Shown here piece after piece: positions 25,385 through 40,300 of a stretch of DNA of 64,000 nt. Location of the stretch: the NCBI GenBank assembly GCA_038373885.1, contig JAWZYV010019509.1, forward strand, positions 310,001 through 374,000. The letters run 5' to 3'. The notes below the pieces were generated by a model. It was given only the letters and a program-made list of their open reading frames with translations. It did no database searches and had not been told where the DNA came from. The stretch is from Cheiracanthium punctorium (taxonomy: Eukaryota > Arthropoda > Arachnida > Araneae > Cheiracanthiidae). Position 1 is the first letter of the stretch; every line of letters starts with the position of its first letter. Both the position numbers and the translations under genes were made by a program.

Positions 25385-28300
25385 CCCTAAGATTGTATGT
25401 GTATAAAAATGCTATGTTTCACAAAATACAAACTCTTTTACATCATTTTAAAGATAATTTATTACTCATTTCAATACAAAAAACTAAATTAAAAGATTCG
25501 CAATGCAAAACAAGTTAAAAAGCAGTAATTGTCAAGATACATTAGATATTGAAGATTGCAGTGGGTTATCAGCAGTTTGTAAGGTAACCATAATTTTTTA
25601 TTACAGCTTCGCATCGATGTTTCATTGAACTGATGAGAGTTTTAAGCTCAGAAAAATAACAGTGATTGACCTGGAAAGTTAGAAATTACAATCCACCTCA
25701 TTACTGTATTTGTTTTTCAGATTAAAGATTAACTTTTATCCCATTGCACATATTTAAATTTAGTTTTGTGTATTGAAATCAATATTAAATTCTCTTTAAA
25801 ATGACATATGAGTTTGCGTTTTGTGAAACATAGCACTTCCTATAAGCATGCAAAGTTAGAAAACCTAAACATTTCCTAAAGTGTCCACAATTTTGGCCAC
25901 CACTGTATATTTTTTAAAAATAGTTTTGTCTATTTTTTGGTGTTTTATGCATATTATGTGCTCTGGCAGCCTGAAATTTCATCTGAAAGCTATATTTCTT
26001 ATATCATCAGACAGTTGAGTGCAGCATTGTTTTTTTTTTTTTTTTTTTTGTTTTTTTTCCCTTCTTTAAATGTTGTCAGAAAATTCTAATTTTTAACATG
26101 TATAACGTTTAAAGTGCCTGCAAATATATTTCGCAACCTATTGTTTAAAAAAACTGATGGTTATCTAGAATAAAGATTTTACCCAATTAAAAAAATATTC
26201 TTTTCTTATGATATTAAGTATTTAAAAAAAATTCTCAATGGAACACACTCAAAAAATGTCATGTTCTTTATTCATTGCTTTTCTTATACCAGTGCTTAAA
26301 TGTTGAATTGATTTGGAATCCAGAAACCTGCTTTGTCTTTCCCCTCCCTTTCATGGTTGTAGAGCAGCAGGCTAGTTGGACTAGCAGATTATAAGCTTAG
26401 AGTTTTTCAACAATGGCAAGTTATACTTTACCACCTATAATGCACCTGAACAGCACTGGGCTTTCTTTTCTTTTTACAAAATTATTTTAGGAATATGAGT
26501 TATTTTGTGATTCTTTTTTTATAATGTACAGACTAGAAATTGTGTTATAATTTATTTAATTATCAATTGTTAAACAGTTGGACATGATTTCAAATATGAA
26601 TAAAGTCATCTTTGTTTCAGTAAAACATAAATAACTGCCCCCCCCCCAAAAAAAAGGAAAAAAAAATCAAAATTAGCAAATCATTTGCAAGCACTGAACA
26701 ACTTCATGTTTTCTTGGGAAAAACTAGACCATTCTTCTTGCAATAATATTATTTGAGCTTTCTGTTTGTTCTATTTTTGTATGAATGAAATTAAATCAAT
26801 ATTTAAACTTTAAGAATTCCTTTTCCTTTTCAAAAATATTTAATTTCCTTCTCATTTTCTTATTCTTTTTACAGATATTTTAAAGAACTGTAATTCTAAT
26901 CAGTTATATGTATAATATAAAAATGTATTCTTTGTAGGATAGAGAATTAAGAGTATTTCGAGAGAGCTTAAAACATGAATTAAAGCTTCTAAAGCATGAA
27001 ATAGACTTGCTCCCGAAAGATAAAAGAAAAGATTGTTATAAAGAAAGAAAAGAGCAGCTGGATGTGGAGCATTCAGAAAAAGTAAGAAAAATTTTAGGTA
27101 CAGATTCTTATTTGTTGCACTGTTTGCTGTTGAAATTTTATTGACACTTATCTAAATATACTTTTGATAAAAATACATTATTTTCATCCTTTATTTAATC
27201 ATCGAAAGTTCTTTGTGTTCATTGAAGAACATGTACTTTGGATTTCAATGAAATTTTCACAAATATTTCATCTATATATCTATATACTGGGCATCCCAAA
27301 ATCACTGATTTAGGCTTTTATTCCTTAAATACTGATCATAGACATATATGTTATGGTAATTGATTAATCCAGTAATTATATATAGTAACTGGTAATTATG
27401 CATAATCACCTCTAAATTTGGTAAATAGGATAAATTTTTGAAAATTTATCAAATTAACCGGTTTGTTGTCATAATTCCCAACTCGTAATGGTAAATGTGA
27501 TAAAAGTCCCTAACTTTACGAAAATTCTTTCAGTTTGGGCAACTACTTGGCTTCTATCAACACGTGACAGCCACATGATTTCAGTAGTTGTTCTCCTTTC
27601 GCTACATCTAGACGTTTTTTCGCTACCCTCTCGTATTTTGTAAAATATTGAATAATGGTTCGTATGTTTGAGCGTCTTAATTCCAAATTAGTTAATATTA
27701 TGGATACTAAGAAAGCAAACAGTGATTTTCTGATGAAAGAGAGCTATGATGATGTGTTAAAAAAAGTGAATAATAGTAAAAACAAAAGTAGTGGAAAAAA
27801 CCGAAAGATTATCAAAGACTAAAAAGATACAATGGAATGAAAGTAGGAAATGTTGAAAAGCTTATCTTTCCTGTAAAGACAGCTCCAATGTTAGATTTTA
27901 TGCATACTTTGAAGAACCTTTTACCATAATTCATGAGGTACACTTATCAATAAGCCATGGTGTGGAAACAGAATGTTAAAAGAACTTTTAAAAAAGTACA
28001 AAAATATTACTACTGAAGAAGTCATGATATACTTAAATTCGTGTGAAATTTGTCCCCAAAAAAAAAAAAAAAAAAAAAAAGGTACCTAAGAAAGGACTTG
28101 TTGTTAGGCCAATGGTCTTTCAAGAGATGAGCTCAATATGCCAGGTGGACCTAATTGATATGCAATCGCAACCGACTTTAAGTTTATATTTGTCTGTCAA
28201 GTCCGCTTGACGAAGTTCGTACAGCTGCGTGCCCTAAAAAGCAAACGTGCAGGAGAGGTTGCATATCACCTAATTGATATTTTTACTATATTTGGAGCCC

Positions 28301-31300
28301 CCAGTGTACTGTAAAGTAACAATGGTAGTGAATTTAGTAACAAAATTGTAGAAGAAGCTTGTGCAATGTTGCCGGATCTGGAAATTGTGCATGGCAAACC
28401 TAGGCACAGCCAGACTCAAGGTTTGGTTGAACGTGCAAACCAGGATATTGGAAATATGCCAAGTTTTTGGTTGGAAAGCAGTCACACCAGTAAATGGTCA
28501 AAAGGGTTACGTTTTGTGCAACTTATGAAAAATAGAGCACTTCATGAAGGCATCAAATGTTCTCCTTATGAAGCAATGTTTGGGACGCCTGCAAAATTTA
28601 GCTTGAAAACATCTTCTTTCCCAAATGAAGCTATTGAACATCTTAGAACTGAAGAAGAGCTTCAGGCATTAATCGAGACAGTTAATAATGCTTCCGAAAA
28701 CACCAATAGTGAAATAGAAAATGTTTCTAATGTGGACAATAATGATATATCTCAAAATGACCCTCCATCTGAAGTTAATTTTAAGACTCAGAAAGACAAT
28801 GATGCAGCGGTTACTCTTATCCAGACAGATATTTTATGCAGGCAAGAGCAAGTGAGAAAACATAGAATGAGTACTAAAGAAGGTGTAGAATTACAAGCAA
28901 AGAAAATGTTGAAGGTTTCAAATCTTAAATTTCCTACTGGTAAAGTTGGTGACACAGTGAAACTATGAATTCCAGACGTTGACAGAGCAAGAAGTGATCC
29001 CTGAAATTTATTAGCGGTGATATTAGGCATTCAAAATGAAGAGTTTTATCAGTTAGGAATGAAACAAGGAAGACTTTCACAGTTGTATACCAGAAATCAA
29101 TTCACAATTTGTGAAGAAAAATTTATTTTGCTTGACGATGTTCGCAATATCGCTTCGAGAATGCGTTAGAATGGCATCTCTTTCTGGAGGTCAGGGATAT
29201 CAGCAATATGTTTGTAAAGGACAATGTGAGTCTGATAAGTGCAAATGTAAAAAATCTGACAAAGTTCGTAATTCTAAATCTCATAACTGTCTAATATGCT
29301 TAAATAAGTAAACTTAAAATATTTAGTAATTTGTAGTAATAGTATTTAACGTTAGTTGAAGAAATTTTTTTTTCTCTTGAATATGGGCTTAGTTTGTTTT
29401 TATACGTAACTTCAGTTTGTTTTTTTATGTGCAACTGTTTTGTACAAGTTCACGTAAATTGTAATTTTTTTCATTTCACAACACCTGTCAGTCCCTTATT
29501 CAAATTTCGTTCAGGCTAAATAAATGTATGTGACTTAAAATAACCATTTATTGACTTTTTAATTGTAAAATATAAAATATTGTAATTCGTGGTCTCTTAT
29601 GCCATAGTGTCCAATGAAAAAATATCCTTCCGAGTAGTAACTATACAAATAAAAAAATTGCACTCTATTCTGCTGGCCCAATCACTCATGATATTTATCA
29701 CATTTACCATTACAAGTTGGGAATCATGCAAACAAACCGGTTAATTTGATAAATTAAAAAAAGTATCATATTTACCATATTTATTGGTGATTATGCATAA
29801 TTACCTGTTATATATAATTACCAGTTTATTACTTTTACTGTATCATATATTAAATTGCAAAGTTGCAGAATTAATCAGCACAGAATTTTATGGTATCAAT
29901 TAAAATTTTCAGGAGATTAAATAAAAAAATTAAATTTTGTTATGTGTGGACCCCTACAAAAATTCCAAATTAGTAAAATGTGCCCCTTACATGATGAAGT
30001 GATGTACAAAGTTTCAGCCTTTTATTATAAAAGGCCCAGAGATATGTTTAAACAAAGTTGTTGAGAGGCTATACAATACTATTAATAGCAAAAGAATTAT
30101 ATATTTATGTAATCATTGTTTTCTTTGGTAATTTGTGTAGGATCCTTGAAATGCAATCACCCGACATGATTATTTTCCTTTCAAGAGCCATTGAAAAATA
30201 GTTTGTCATCATATGTTTATTTTCATATCTCTGAGCCTTTTTTAATGAAAGGTGAAATTTTTTATTATATCTGATTAATGTTTGGAGCACATTTTAATAA
30301 TTGGAAACAATTTTTATAGTGGAGCCACATAGAAATTTGTTTAATTTATTACAATTTTTTATAGATACCATAACATTCTGTATCTTTATTACATTTTACT
30401 TTTTAATTTATTGTATAGGGTGTAGTAAGAAGTTTTAAAGCGAGTTTTGCATGAAGCATACTGCAAAATAGCATACCAATCAGTACACTGCGTTTGCGTC
30501 TTAATGATATAAACCAGTTTAGAGTTATCAAACTGAGGCAGAAGCTGGGAGAAAAGTGAAAGTGAAGTTGAAAATTTGAAGCCCAAAGATATCATGTGAT
30601 AAGATATTTGTTCAACACTGCATTCCTTATGAAATTTATCTACAAAAAGTGCTGTAAAAGTATATGAATGAATCTGTTTTGTTTTGGGAAGGATGTTGTG
30701 TCAAAAAGCACATGTAAGTATTGGTTTCTATGTTTTAAAGATAGCGATTTTGATCTTACTGATTGAGAATGCAGTGGCGCGACTGAAGGCTAGCCATGAG
30801 GATTTGCAAATACTGCTCAATGAAGATGCATCTCAAATGCAAAATAGACTTGCTGAACAATTAGGAGTGTCCCCAAAAAATTTCAAATTGTTTACATGCA
30901 ATGGGATATATTCAGAAGGCAGGAAGATCGGTTCCACATACATTGAGCCAGAGGAACAAGGATGAGTGTGTTTTGAAGTGCATGAATCTGCTAATCAGGT
31001 AACACAAAATCTTTCTTAGGGAAAATTGTGACAGGAGATGAAAAAAGGGATATATTTTGAGAGTAAAAAATGAAAAAAATCTTGAGTGAATCCCGGTGAA
31101 GAAACAATGCCGAATCAAGACAGTCACTGCAAAATATTCTATGCATCTGGTGAGATGTGAAGGATGTACTGTACTACAAACTACTGGAGCCTGGTGAAAG
31201 TGTAACTGCTGAATGCTATAAAGAACAGTTACTGCAACTGAAGCAGGAAATCAATTGTAAATGTCCATTTACTGGCAAAGGTTTGAAAATTGTCAAATTG

Positions 31301-34300
31301 CTCCATGCCAATGCAAGGCCTCATTTTGCAAAACTGGTCAAGAACATCTTAGTAAACTTTGGCTAGGAAGTTTTGGAACGTCCAGCATATAGTCCTGACA
31401 TAGCCCCTTTAGACTACATCTATTTCAGTCGATGAACAATGCCTTGTATTCTGTACACTTCCACTCTGTGGCAAAGTACAAAAAGTGTAGAACCTCACCT
31501 TTCGATATATCAATGCAGAGTTGCTTAGGAAATGATTTTCTCAAAACTTTGTTTTTCATAGGTGACAAGAACTGCAGCTGCCAAATGCCTATTTTTACAA
31601 ATATGTTGACAAAATAGGCACACTTCTCGATCAGCCAACATTAGTTTCTGACCAGGAGCTTTTCCTGAGCGGCTATTTCCAGTTATAGTGACTTGTTTTA
31701 TAATAATACTCACTGCGGGCTGTGTCGAGCAGAATATTCAGCTAATTTGGTACTGCGAAACATTCTTTTGGTGCTGCTGTATGATTTATTTGCATTTTGA
31801 AAGAGCAGCAGCTCCACCGCTCACTCCATGCTTCTGCTTACCACTGATAACGATTGGAAATGTCTTGCCATTATATGCTGTTTCCTTCCTCTGACGTCAC
31901 TGACTCAAAATTTTACACGAAATGGCTAGATTATTCTCGTTCTTTCTAGTGAATGAACTTTATTGAAAAATGTTGGGATTAAAAACGCAAATTTCATACA
32001 AACTTTCATTTCTTTCTTTCTTTTTTAAAGTTATGACATTCGTACTTAGTGTAGAATTACATAGATTTATACTTTTTACAACATTTCAACTAGTCCACAT
32101 TTTTAAAATTACAAAAACTTTAGTGAATGAACTTCATAGATGTGGGCTATGTATATCTATGATCAATATTTAAGGAATTAAAGCCTAGATCAGTGTTTTT
32201 GAGACACCTTATATATTTATGAAGTTAGGGCTGAGCCTCCATCAGTTGAATGGTACTTTTTACGTAAATTACATTGCTTTTAGCAGACTTTTTACGTTGA
32301 GGTATGGACTTGACTGATCTGAGATGGGAGGCCAAGGGGAGATGTATATCAATGCTTTAATTAAATTTAGATTATGAGACAAATCATTTGTTTTAAAAAG
32401 AAAGTTGTTATATATATGCCGTAATGAATTTTGAAGGGAATTAATAGAAAATTTGAATTTTGTGAGGATATATATATATATATATATATAATTTTACATA
32501 ATATATATTATATCAAAATTATTAATATGTGATAAAGATAATTATGTTGTATAAATAAAAAAAATCTCTTTGTATACTTGTAATGTATACAAATTCACAT
32601 TGGAAAATTGTTCATTACAGTATAGAACCTGTTATCCAGAATGGTTGGGACCAGGTGTATTCTGGATAACTGGTTGGGGATTAACATGACATCTAGTGAT
32701 TTGATTGGTAGCATAAATGTTACTCTCTATTTTTGATTAGAATTAAGCATTAATTGTTAATGTACTAGAAAAATAATATGAAAAAACTGTTAATATGATA
32801 AAGATAATAATAATCATTTAGAGAGGAAGTAGTAAATATATAACTTCTTGAAAACTAAGTCACACACTAAAAAAATAAATAAAATACCTTATCAGATTGC
32901 TTACTTTATAAATTCTAGCTGTTGTACTCAAAATAAAAAACAAACTCAAAACTCATTTTTTGCTTTTCTTTAAAAAAAAAAAAAGAAATTTAATCAATTG
33001 AAAAATGATTCTGGATAACTGGTTTCCAGATAAGAGGCTCCATACTGTATAAATTTTGTTTTCTACTAAATTCCAAAGTAAAGTCATCAGGCAATAGCTT
33101 TAACAATATTGGATACAAAAGATGGCGTAAGAATAAGAAACTACATTCAGAGCTCCCAACTAGCGAACATTAATTTCAATGTTATCATACAATTTTCATA
33201 AAGCATACACATTTGAGGAACATTTAACACCTTCAAGATTCAGCAACTTACTCATATGAGCATTTATTGTTAAATCTACTTGACCAAATCTGTCCTTTAA
33301 AACATTAACTGCAAATTTATACATATCTTCTGTCAATGCCAAACCGCTTATTGCATTCAATACTAAACCCCCACACAATGACTTCAAATAACTGAATTCA
33401 TTTACTGAGATTATTGAGTTATTTTTATGAATAGATGATTCACAAAATTCATTCCAAAAATCCATCCAATTACTTAGGTCGCCAGAATGTTTTTTATACT
33501 GTTTGACTAACAATTAATTAGAAACATAAACATCCGCTTTAGAGATGGGCATGTCCATTAGTTGTTGGGGGTGCCAATCAGATTTTTGCTTGCTGCTAAA
33601 TTACTCAGATGCAGTTTTCAAGAAACAACGACTCGTTTACTTTGATGATATTTTAAAACTTACAATGAATCAGCTTACGTGTTTAAAATAACACAAACCA
33701 GATTGCTGATTTGTAATATAAATAATAATAAAATTACAATAGCTGCTCGCTATTTCCCCTCCTTGACTGGTTCATTTGGATTCACCTTTACTGGCAGCTT
33801 GTCAATGCTCCATGCCAAACTCAGTCAGATAGTATTCAGTTTTGGAAGCTCAACGCGAAACCTAGAAGTGATATCTTGTACATTCGGAACTCTAGAACGA
33901 ACAGTTTTATCTTCCCTCATCACTACCTCATCTATTCTACATTTTTAGCTTAATATCTTTTCCTGATACTCTTGGGCAGAAACAATTTTGCCCTCAAGCT
34001 CACTTTCCTCTATAATAAGTTTTTCAATTTCAATGTCATAATTTCTTAAAAGTTCCAACTTTGCATTTAACTGTTCTTCATAAACAATTTAGTTGTTCAA
34101 TCGTGTACTACACCACACAATTTCTTCATTCTTCCCAGTTCATTCATTTTAACAAATCTTTACTATTCCGATAAACAAATGATTTCAGCTGTTCATGTCA
34201 CTAGTTTCAACTGTCAATTGTTTTATTCATGTAATTCAAATGCTATTCAACAATGCATATAAATGCAGCTTACCCTCACCCTGAGAGATCCAAAATCAGA

Positions 34301-37300
34301 AGGCCTTGAACTCTGTTCAATTTCCTCACGTCCTGGGTTCACCATGTTTATGCATGACGAACAACTCCTCTGCAATTTGATACTTTTATCCTGACCAGCT
34401 TACTCCCAGAATAATGACAGCTCTAGACACTGCTCAATTGATAAAGAGGCAGATTAAACTAATATATTAATTAACACAAAATATAACATTACATCAATAT
34501 AAGCAAACTGCCTTCCTCGATGAAATACTTCACACAAGACTTTAGATACAGATAAATCAATGCAATCTGATATGAAATTCAAGCCACACTGCCATTCTGA
34601 AACATAATGTAACTGAAAGATTGAATTCTGGTTATTGGACGGGCAATACCATCTGTTGGATTGAAATATAGTTTCATATACACAATTAAATTCCAACATA
34701 TTTTAATGTTTTTTCTGCATGATCCTTAGATAAAAAAGATATATTATCACACAAATGTGAATGTTATTGTGTTCTTTTGTATAATCATGTCTAAATAATT
34801 TGTAGGAATCAGCTTTTCTGAAGAAGTTAAATGAAAACCATGAACTCTCTATGAAAAGGTTGAGTGACAGCTATAGTGATAAAATTGCCCTTTTAGAAAG
34901 ACAGTTTCTGCAACAAAAGCAGCAACTTTTAAGAGGTTAGATGATTATGTATTTTGAAACTTAATGTTTTACATGTGAAATAATTAGCCTTCATAATTTA
35001 GAAATCACATAGCTGCCAACTTTCAATTTTGGAAATCAGTAAAATTTTACTATGTCATGTTTTTAACGCATTACCATTGTTTTAGGAATTTTTTAAAATA
35101 AGAACTGTAATGTACTTACAGTAAAAAACAATGTTACTTCTTGGTGAAATTTTACAGTAAACACTTTTTCACACAAAATGGCTCCATACAATTTAATTTG
35201 TTCAAATTAACAAAATTTTTTCTATTCAAAGAACTGCTTCAGCAGAAAAACAGTCAAACTTACTAAAATTTGCTTTATCATATATTTCAACTTATCACCT
35301 TTTGACAAAGTCACCAATGTGTTTTTAATTAAAAATCCATGCATATCTTCTGGTAATGTAGATTAACTAATCATATTTAGTATACTAAGCTAAATTATCT
35401 ATAAATTATAGCAAGTGTTTTAACTGCATTCACCAGATGTATAATCAACGAATCAAAAGTAAGAGAAATAATTCAAAAAGTAAAAAAAATAACCAAAAAT
35501 ATATATGGAAATGAAGAACATTGTAATGTACTATCTACCTACTTCTATTAGAAATTTTGTTAAATTTATCATCTATAAAACTGCATAAATAACATAATAC
35601 TTATTAAGTGATTAAACAACCCTTTCAGAAATTTTGATTCACTACTGGTTGCACAAATTATAGTATATAATATGTTAGATATTTCATTCAATAAAAGGAA
35701 GAATGAGACAAAGAAAAAAAAAATTGATACTACTTGCATTCAATTTAAGTTAATATCTCTTCTGTTCCTTAAGTTATAAAATTATAACAAAAAGTTAATT
35801 ATTTAAATTAACCTTTTTTTAAACTGTTAATTGTAGCAGACATAACATGAGCCTGTTTGGTTATTTTTAATTAGCAATAATTTTTCCAGTTGATGGTTAT
35901 CAAGTGTACTGTGAAATTCAGTTGTCTTTTTTACTTGGCTAAAAATCCATTTGCATTCAGCATTGCTGTGTGGGATCGTTAAAATTGGCAGCATGACAGA
36001 TGCTAAAGATTTATATTTATGACACATCCACAGCCTTCAAATTCCCGATTATAACCCATTGTTCATCTACTTTAAGTAAATTTTCGGGAATCTCTTCTGT
36101 TTGGATACTGCAGAACTCTGACTGCAATTTGTCTACTTGACTATTTATGTTATCAGAAGATAAGATGCATGGAAATATGTTAACAAAAAACAAAACATCA
36201 AAGAATTGTTTTTTATCAAGTTTGGTAATATCTGCTACTTGTGCATGTTCTAAAAGTTTGCTGTTAAGGGGAAACTTATGAATGATATAATTACAGCAAG
36301 CAGTAAAGTATTTCCTCACTGCAACATAAAAGAGGTTTTTTTCAGCTGATTTTAATTTATCAACAATATTTTGAGCTGCAGAGCCAATGACAAGTCTTCA
36401 TCTTTTTTTTTTTTTTCCAATGTATTTCTTGCCCTTACGGCACATCAAGCAATGATTTGAAACTCTTAATAGATTGTGGTTTTAGAAATTTCAAAAGTAA
36501 ATCCCTAAACAGATCAAACAAGTGGTTTCAGGACAAGAATTTTTGGTGCATTTGACTGCAACACTACTGTTTTTGTTTCAAAAATAGGAATAATTACATC
36601 TAAAAATAAGCAATATTCCCTTTTGACTTCAGATGATAAAAACATTGTCTTTCTTCACGTGCGAGACAGATCGAAGTATATTGGTCATCTGGCTTTTTGA
36701 CTTTTTTTTTTTTTTTTTCAGGCTGGTTAGGAGACTTGGATACCATTTTGTTCTTTATGTCTGAGCCTGTTGCCTTGAGAATTTTATAATCTATTAAAGA
36801 ATCACTTTTGTTTTGACACTATTTTTGTTTTTGATTCTTTAATTTGATCTTTAAAAAAACTGAACAAAGGGTTCCATTGTCCTAGCAATCTTTTGAGGCT
36901 GCATCCAAGTGATAACCACCTGGTGCATACATTTTTAGGATTTTTGCGAGTTTCCACATCCCATCATTCTTGAATTTCTTCCAAAAGCTCTTTTCTTTTG
37001 GAGCTTTTTTCAAGATAGTAATAAATATCAATTAAAATTTCATCCACTGCCACTGGTAACATTTTAGCTCCTTTTTCAGCAACTAAATGAATTAAATGGC
37101 ATGTACAACCAACTACTAACATCTGATCATGTTCCTTTAACAGAACAGAAGAAGCACCACTTTTTTAACCAATCATAACAGGTGCATTGTCTGCACTCAA
37201 AGCAATGCAGTTTTTCATGGATAATCCATGTGACTCCAAAGTATTGAACAATACATTGCCAATATTCAATCCTGTTGCAGCATATGGCAAGACAGGCACA

Positions 37301-40300
37301 CTAAGCAAAGTATTAACAACTTTTATTTATGCCTGAATCAAAATAAGTTACCACAACACGATATAATTTGGAGTCGCTATCATTTGACCCATTGGTCATA
37401 ACTGCAAAAGGCACTTGCTGAACTTGTCCACAAATATCACTTCGTGATTTCTCAGCTATTGCATTAATAATGTCCATTGTTTTCGTCCATGCGCAAACCC
37501 CTCTTCTTTGTGACATCACTTTTCGGGAACATGCGCCAAAAGAGAGGTCCTGTATGATTGGCCACAGAGATTGGGAGATTGTGTTCCACAATAAATGTAG
37601 TAAACAGACATTCTTCATTTGCTACTGCATTTTCATCCAAATCACTATCGAAGAACTTGCTTATGTCCGCTGATGTTCCATTAGATTTCACTTAAAGAGC
37701 TGTGCGTTTTGATATCGCTAAGTCTGCCATGAGCAATATTACTATCACAAGTGCACACACTGCAAAATGCAAACATTGACATTTCACAATTTGGTAATAA
37801 AATTATACTCTTTAGCGTATGATTCCAAAAATACTTGATTATATTGCCTCTTTTTTGAGAATCATCCACGTAGTCAGCCATGATGCTAGTCAAGAGGAAC
37901 TACCATACGAACGATCGACGCAACACAAGAATAAACAGTTCATATATATCCTGCCCATGCATTAGTCCATTTATGCTTGCGCATGGAGTGGGGGAAATGT
38001 TTCTCTAGAGCAGAAATATAGAAATCCCTGCAAATTTGGATTTAGGAAGAGACTGTGTTTCTCTCCACTGAAAGTAGAGTAGGGATATTTTTTCTTCCTG
38101 TGCCGATTTGTTTATTACAGCACGGTGTCGCTAGGGAAAGAACATGGGAGCCAGGGATTACAAAAAAAACATGGACTGATGGGGAAAGAAAAAAATACAT
38201 CAAATTTTGTGGAATATTCGAAAGTTATATTAAAAATTTGTACAATTACTTAGTCAATTGTACAATCTGAATAAAATTTGTACATTGTACAAAAAAATCA
38301 CACAAGTTGGCAGCTATGAAATCAGTATTTTGGGATTTGTTGGAATCATTGATTTCTTCTACTGCTATTAGGCTCTGTTTACGTGCAATGAAATGAATAT
38401 TGATGTGTCTGATCATTTAAAATGTTAATGTACAGATTAATACAACTCTATATAGAGTTCTAACACATTTGTTAAAATTATTACCAAATTCATGATGTTT
38501 ATTATAGTTTCTAGTTTTTTATTACTTATTTGAAATAATTTTATTTCTTTTTATATAATTGCTTATATATCTGGATACATGTATTTTTAAACACAGCTCG
38601 TGAAGCAGCCATTTGGGAGCTGGAAGAAAGACATTTACAGGAAAAGCAACAATTATCAAAACGACAATTAAAAGATATATTTTTCCTTCAACGTCATCAG
38701 ATGTTAGTTCGTCATGAAAAGGTTAATTTTATTTTATATTATTTTATACTGGAAGAAGTGTTCATACTTAAAGTTGTTTAGATCCATTTTTCTCCTTTTC
38801 TGATGATGTAAGAAAGATGATTTTTAGGGAGGGGGATTTTTATGAAAAATTGCTGCATTTTGATTTATTGAATCAGAGAACCCAGAAAACTTTCATGAAA
38901 TAACACAAAAAATGATGCAAGATGAAATGTCATAATTGACACTGTCTACTTATTTCTAAAACTCAGTGACTGTAGTATCCACCCAAGAAGAGCAAAATTG
39001 CATTGAAAAAATAATGCCACCACTGGTCCATGAATTGCATTTGCTATTTCATAAATTTTTTCTGACCTCTTTGATTATAATATTAATTATTTCTATGAAG
39101 ACACTATACCTGATCATTAAAAATAGATGTTAAAGCGATTACTTTTTTAACCATAAGTGATTGAAACATCTTCCAATTAGAAAAGTTTGTCAAATTAAGA
39201 GTAGCTTTCAGATGTGGTATTTTTTTTACTAGGGGCTGTATACATATTAAAATATGAAAATACATACTACTGGTGGGGGGAGGGGAACTAAAGGAGGGAC
39301 CATATAAAATTTTTATATGGTCCCTCCTTTCCTATCACTTATATTTTAAAAAATATTGGACTGTGTCTAAGAAGGTAAATTAAAAAAATCCTATGTCTCT
39401 GAGTGGAATATTTTCTGAGATATTGCAGTTTGAAAATTTTGGCATTTAGTACTAAGGAAATGCCTCAAAAGTGAGAAAAATGTAATTACTTTTCAAATAA
39501 AGTTAATTTATGTTAATAGTCACTCGATAGACACAGTTGACTTCTCAAATTCACATGCAATAATGTACATTTGGCAGTTTCTAGTGAAAGTTACAACACC
39601 ATAGTAACCCATACCGTTATTTTGTGATGCACTTTAAAATTCCTTCTCTAGAAGCATAATGCAATTACTGGATGACCGCCCTAAAAGACTAAATTTCATA
39701 ATGTGGTAACAATCCACTTAGGTAAAACTGTACCTGTTGATTTCACACATTTGAACGCGCTTAGTTGCCATTCTCAACAATGGTATCATTATTTAACTTT
39801 TATATACTCATAGTTGGTTCCCTAAAGTAAAGATTTTTTTGCCTGAAAACCGACACCAACACAGTTTGTAAATTGGTTTAAATCATCATTTTTAACATTA
39901 AATTTCTGGGTAATTATTTCACTTAGAGACATGGGATTTTAAGATTAATTTTCTTAGACAAAGATCAACATTTTTATAAATATAAGTGATAGAAAAAGAG
40001 GGATTTATTAAAAATTAAATTTCATATTTTAATATATGTACAACCCCTAGTAAAAAATTTTCTTTATCTGAAAGCTACTCTTAATTTGACAAACTTTTCT
40101 AATTGAACGTATGTTTCGATCACTTACAGTTTAAAAGAAAATTGTTTTAACATCAATTTTGAATCACTCAGTATAATTGTGGAGTTATTCTAGGTCTTTT
40201 CTAGTTACCTGTAAGAGTTTTGAATAGTTTCTTGTTAAAAAGTACATTTGATTTCCAAAAACTTGTTAGAAGTTTAATAAAATCTTCGCATATTACTATC

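Larger units (their letters stand above)
20802..26937 (+). other. Intron between exons C and D
   Basis: 6.1 kb, phase 0. It holds a pair of related SINE-like repeats (21240-21650), a poly(T) run near 21841-21866, a 3 kb TA-flanked element (22077-25128), and a Tc1-like MITE with a perfect hairpin and 44 T (25257-25911). Nothing recognisable in 25915-26930 except poly(T) near 26032-26049. Confidence 0.8.
27287..32211 (+). mobile_element. mariner element, dead, interrupted by another transposon
   Basis: TA at 27285-27286 and 32212-32213. Left end CTGGGCATCCCAAAATCACT then GATTTAGGCTTTTATTCCTT; right end is its complement (AAGGAATTAAAGCCTAGATC, AGTGTTTTTGAGACACC). The same terminus occurs at 62535. 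It contains a plus-strand transposase pseudogene (about 30710-31690) and a KRBA2-like insertion (about 27362-29836). With the insertion removed the element is about 2.45 kb, longer than a usual 1.3 kb mariner, so other insertions are likely. Confidence 0.75.
27082..34805 (+). other. Intron between exons D and E
   Basis: 7.7 kb, phase 0. It holds a dead mariner (27287-32211) with a nested KRBA2-like transposon, a Tigger MITE (32618-33047) and a BEL/Pao gag remnant (33196-34160). In 34165-34790 I see no recognisable element; part may be BEL/Pao 5' sequence. Confidence 0.8.
34936..38596 (+). other. Intron between exons E and F
   Basis: 3.7 kb, phase 1. About nine tenths of it is the hAT element at 35008-38318; the intron without it would be about 350 bp. 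Confidence 0.85.

Noticed and set aside
33679..33948. Plus-strand 89-codon ORF
   Set aside because: It is the antisense shadow of the BEL/Pao gag remnant.
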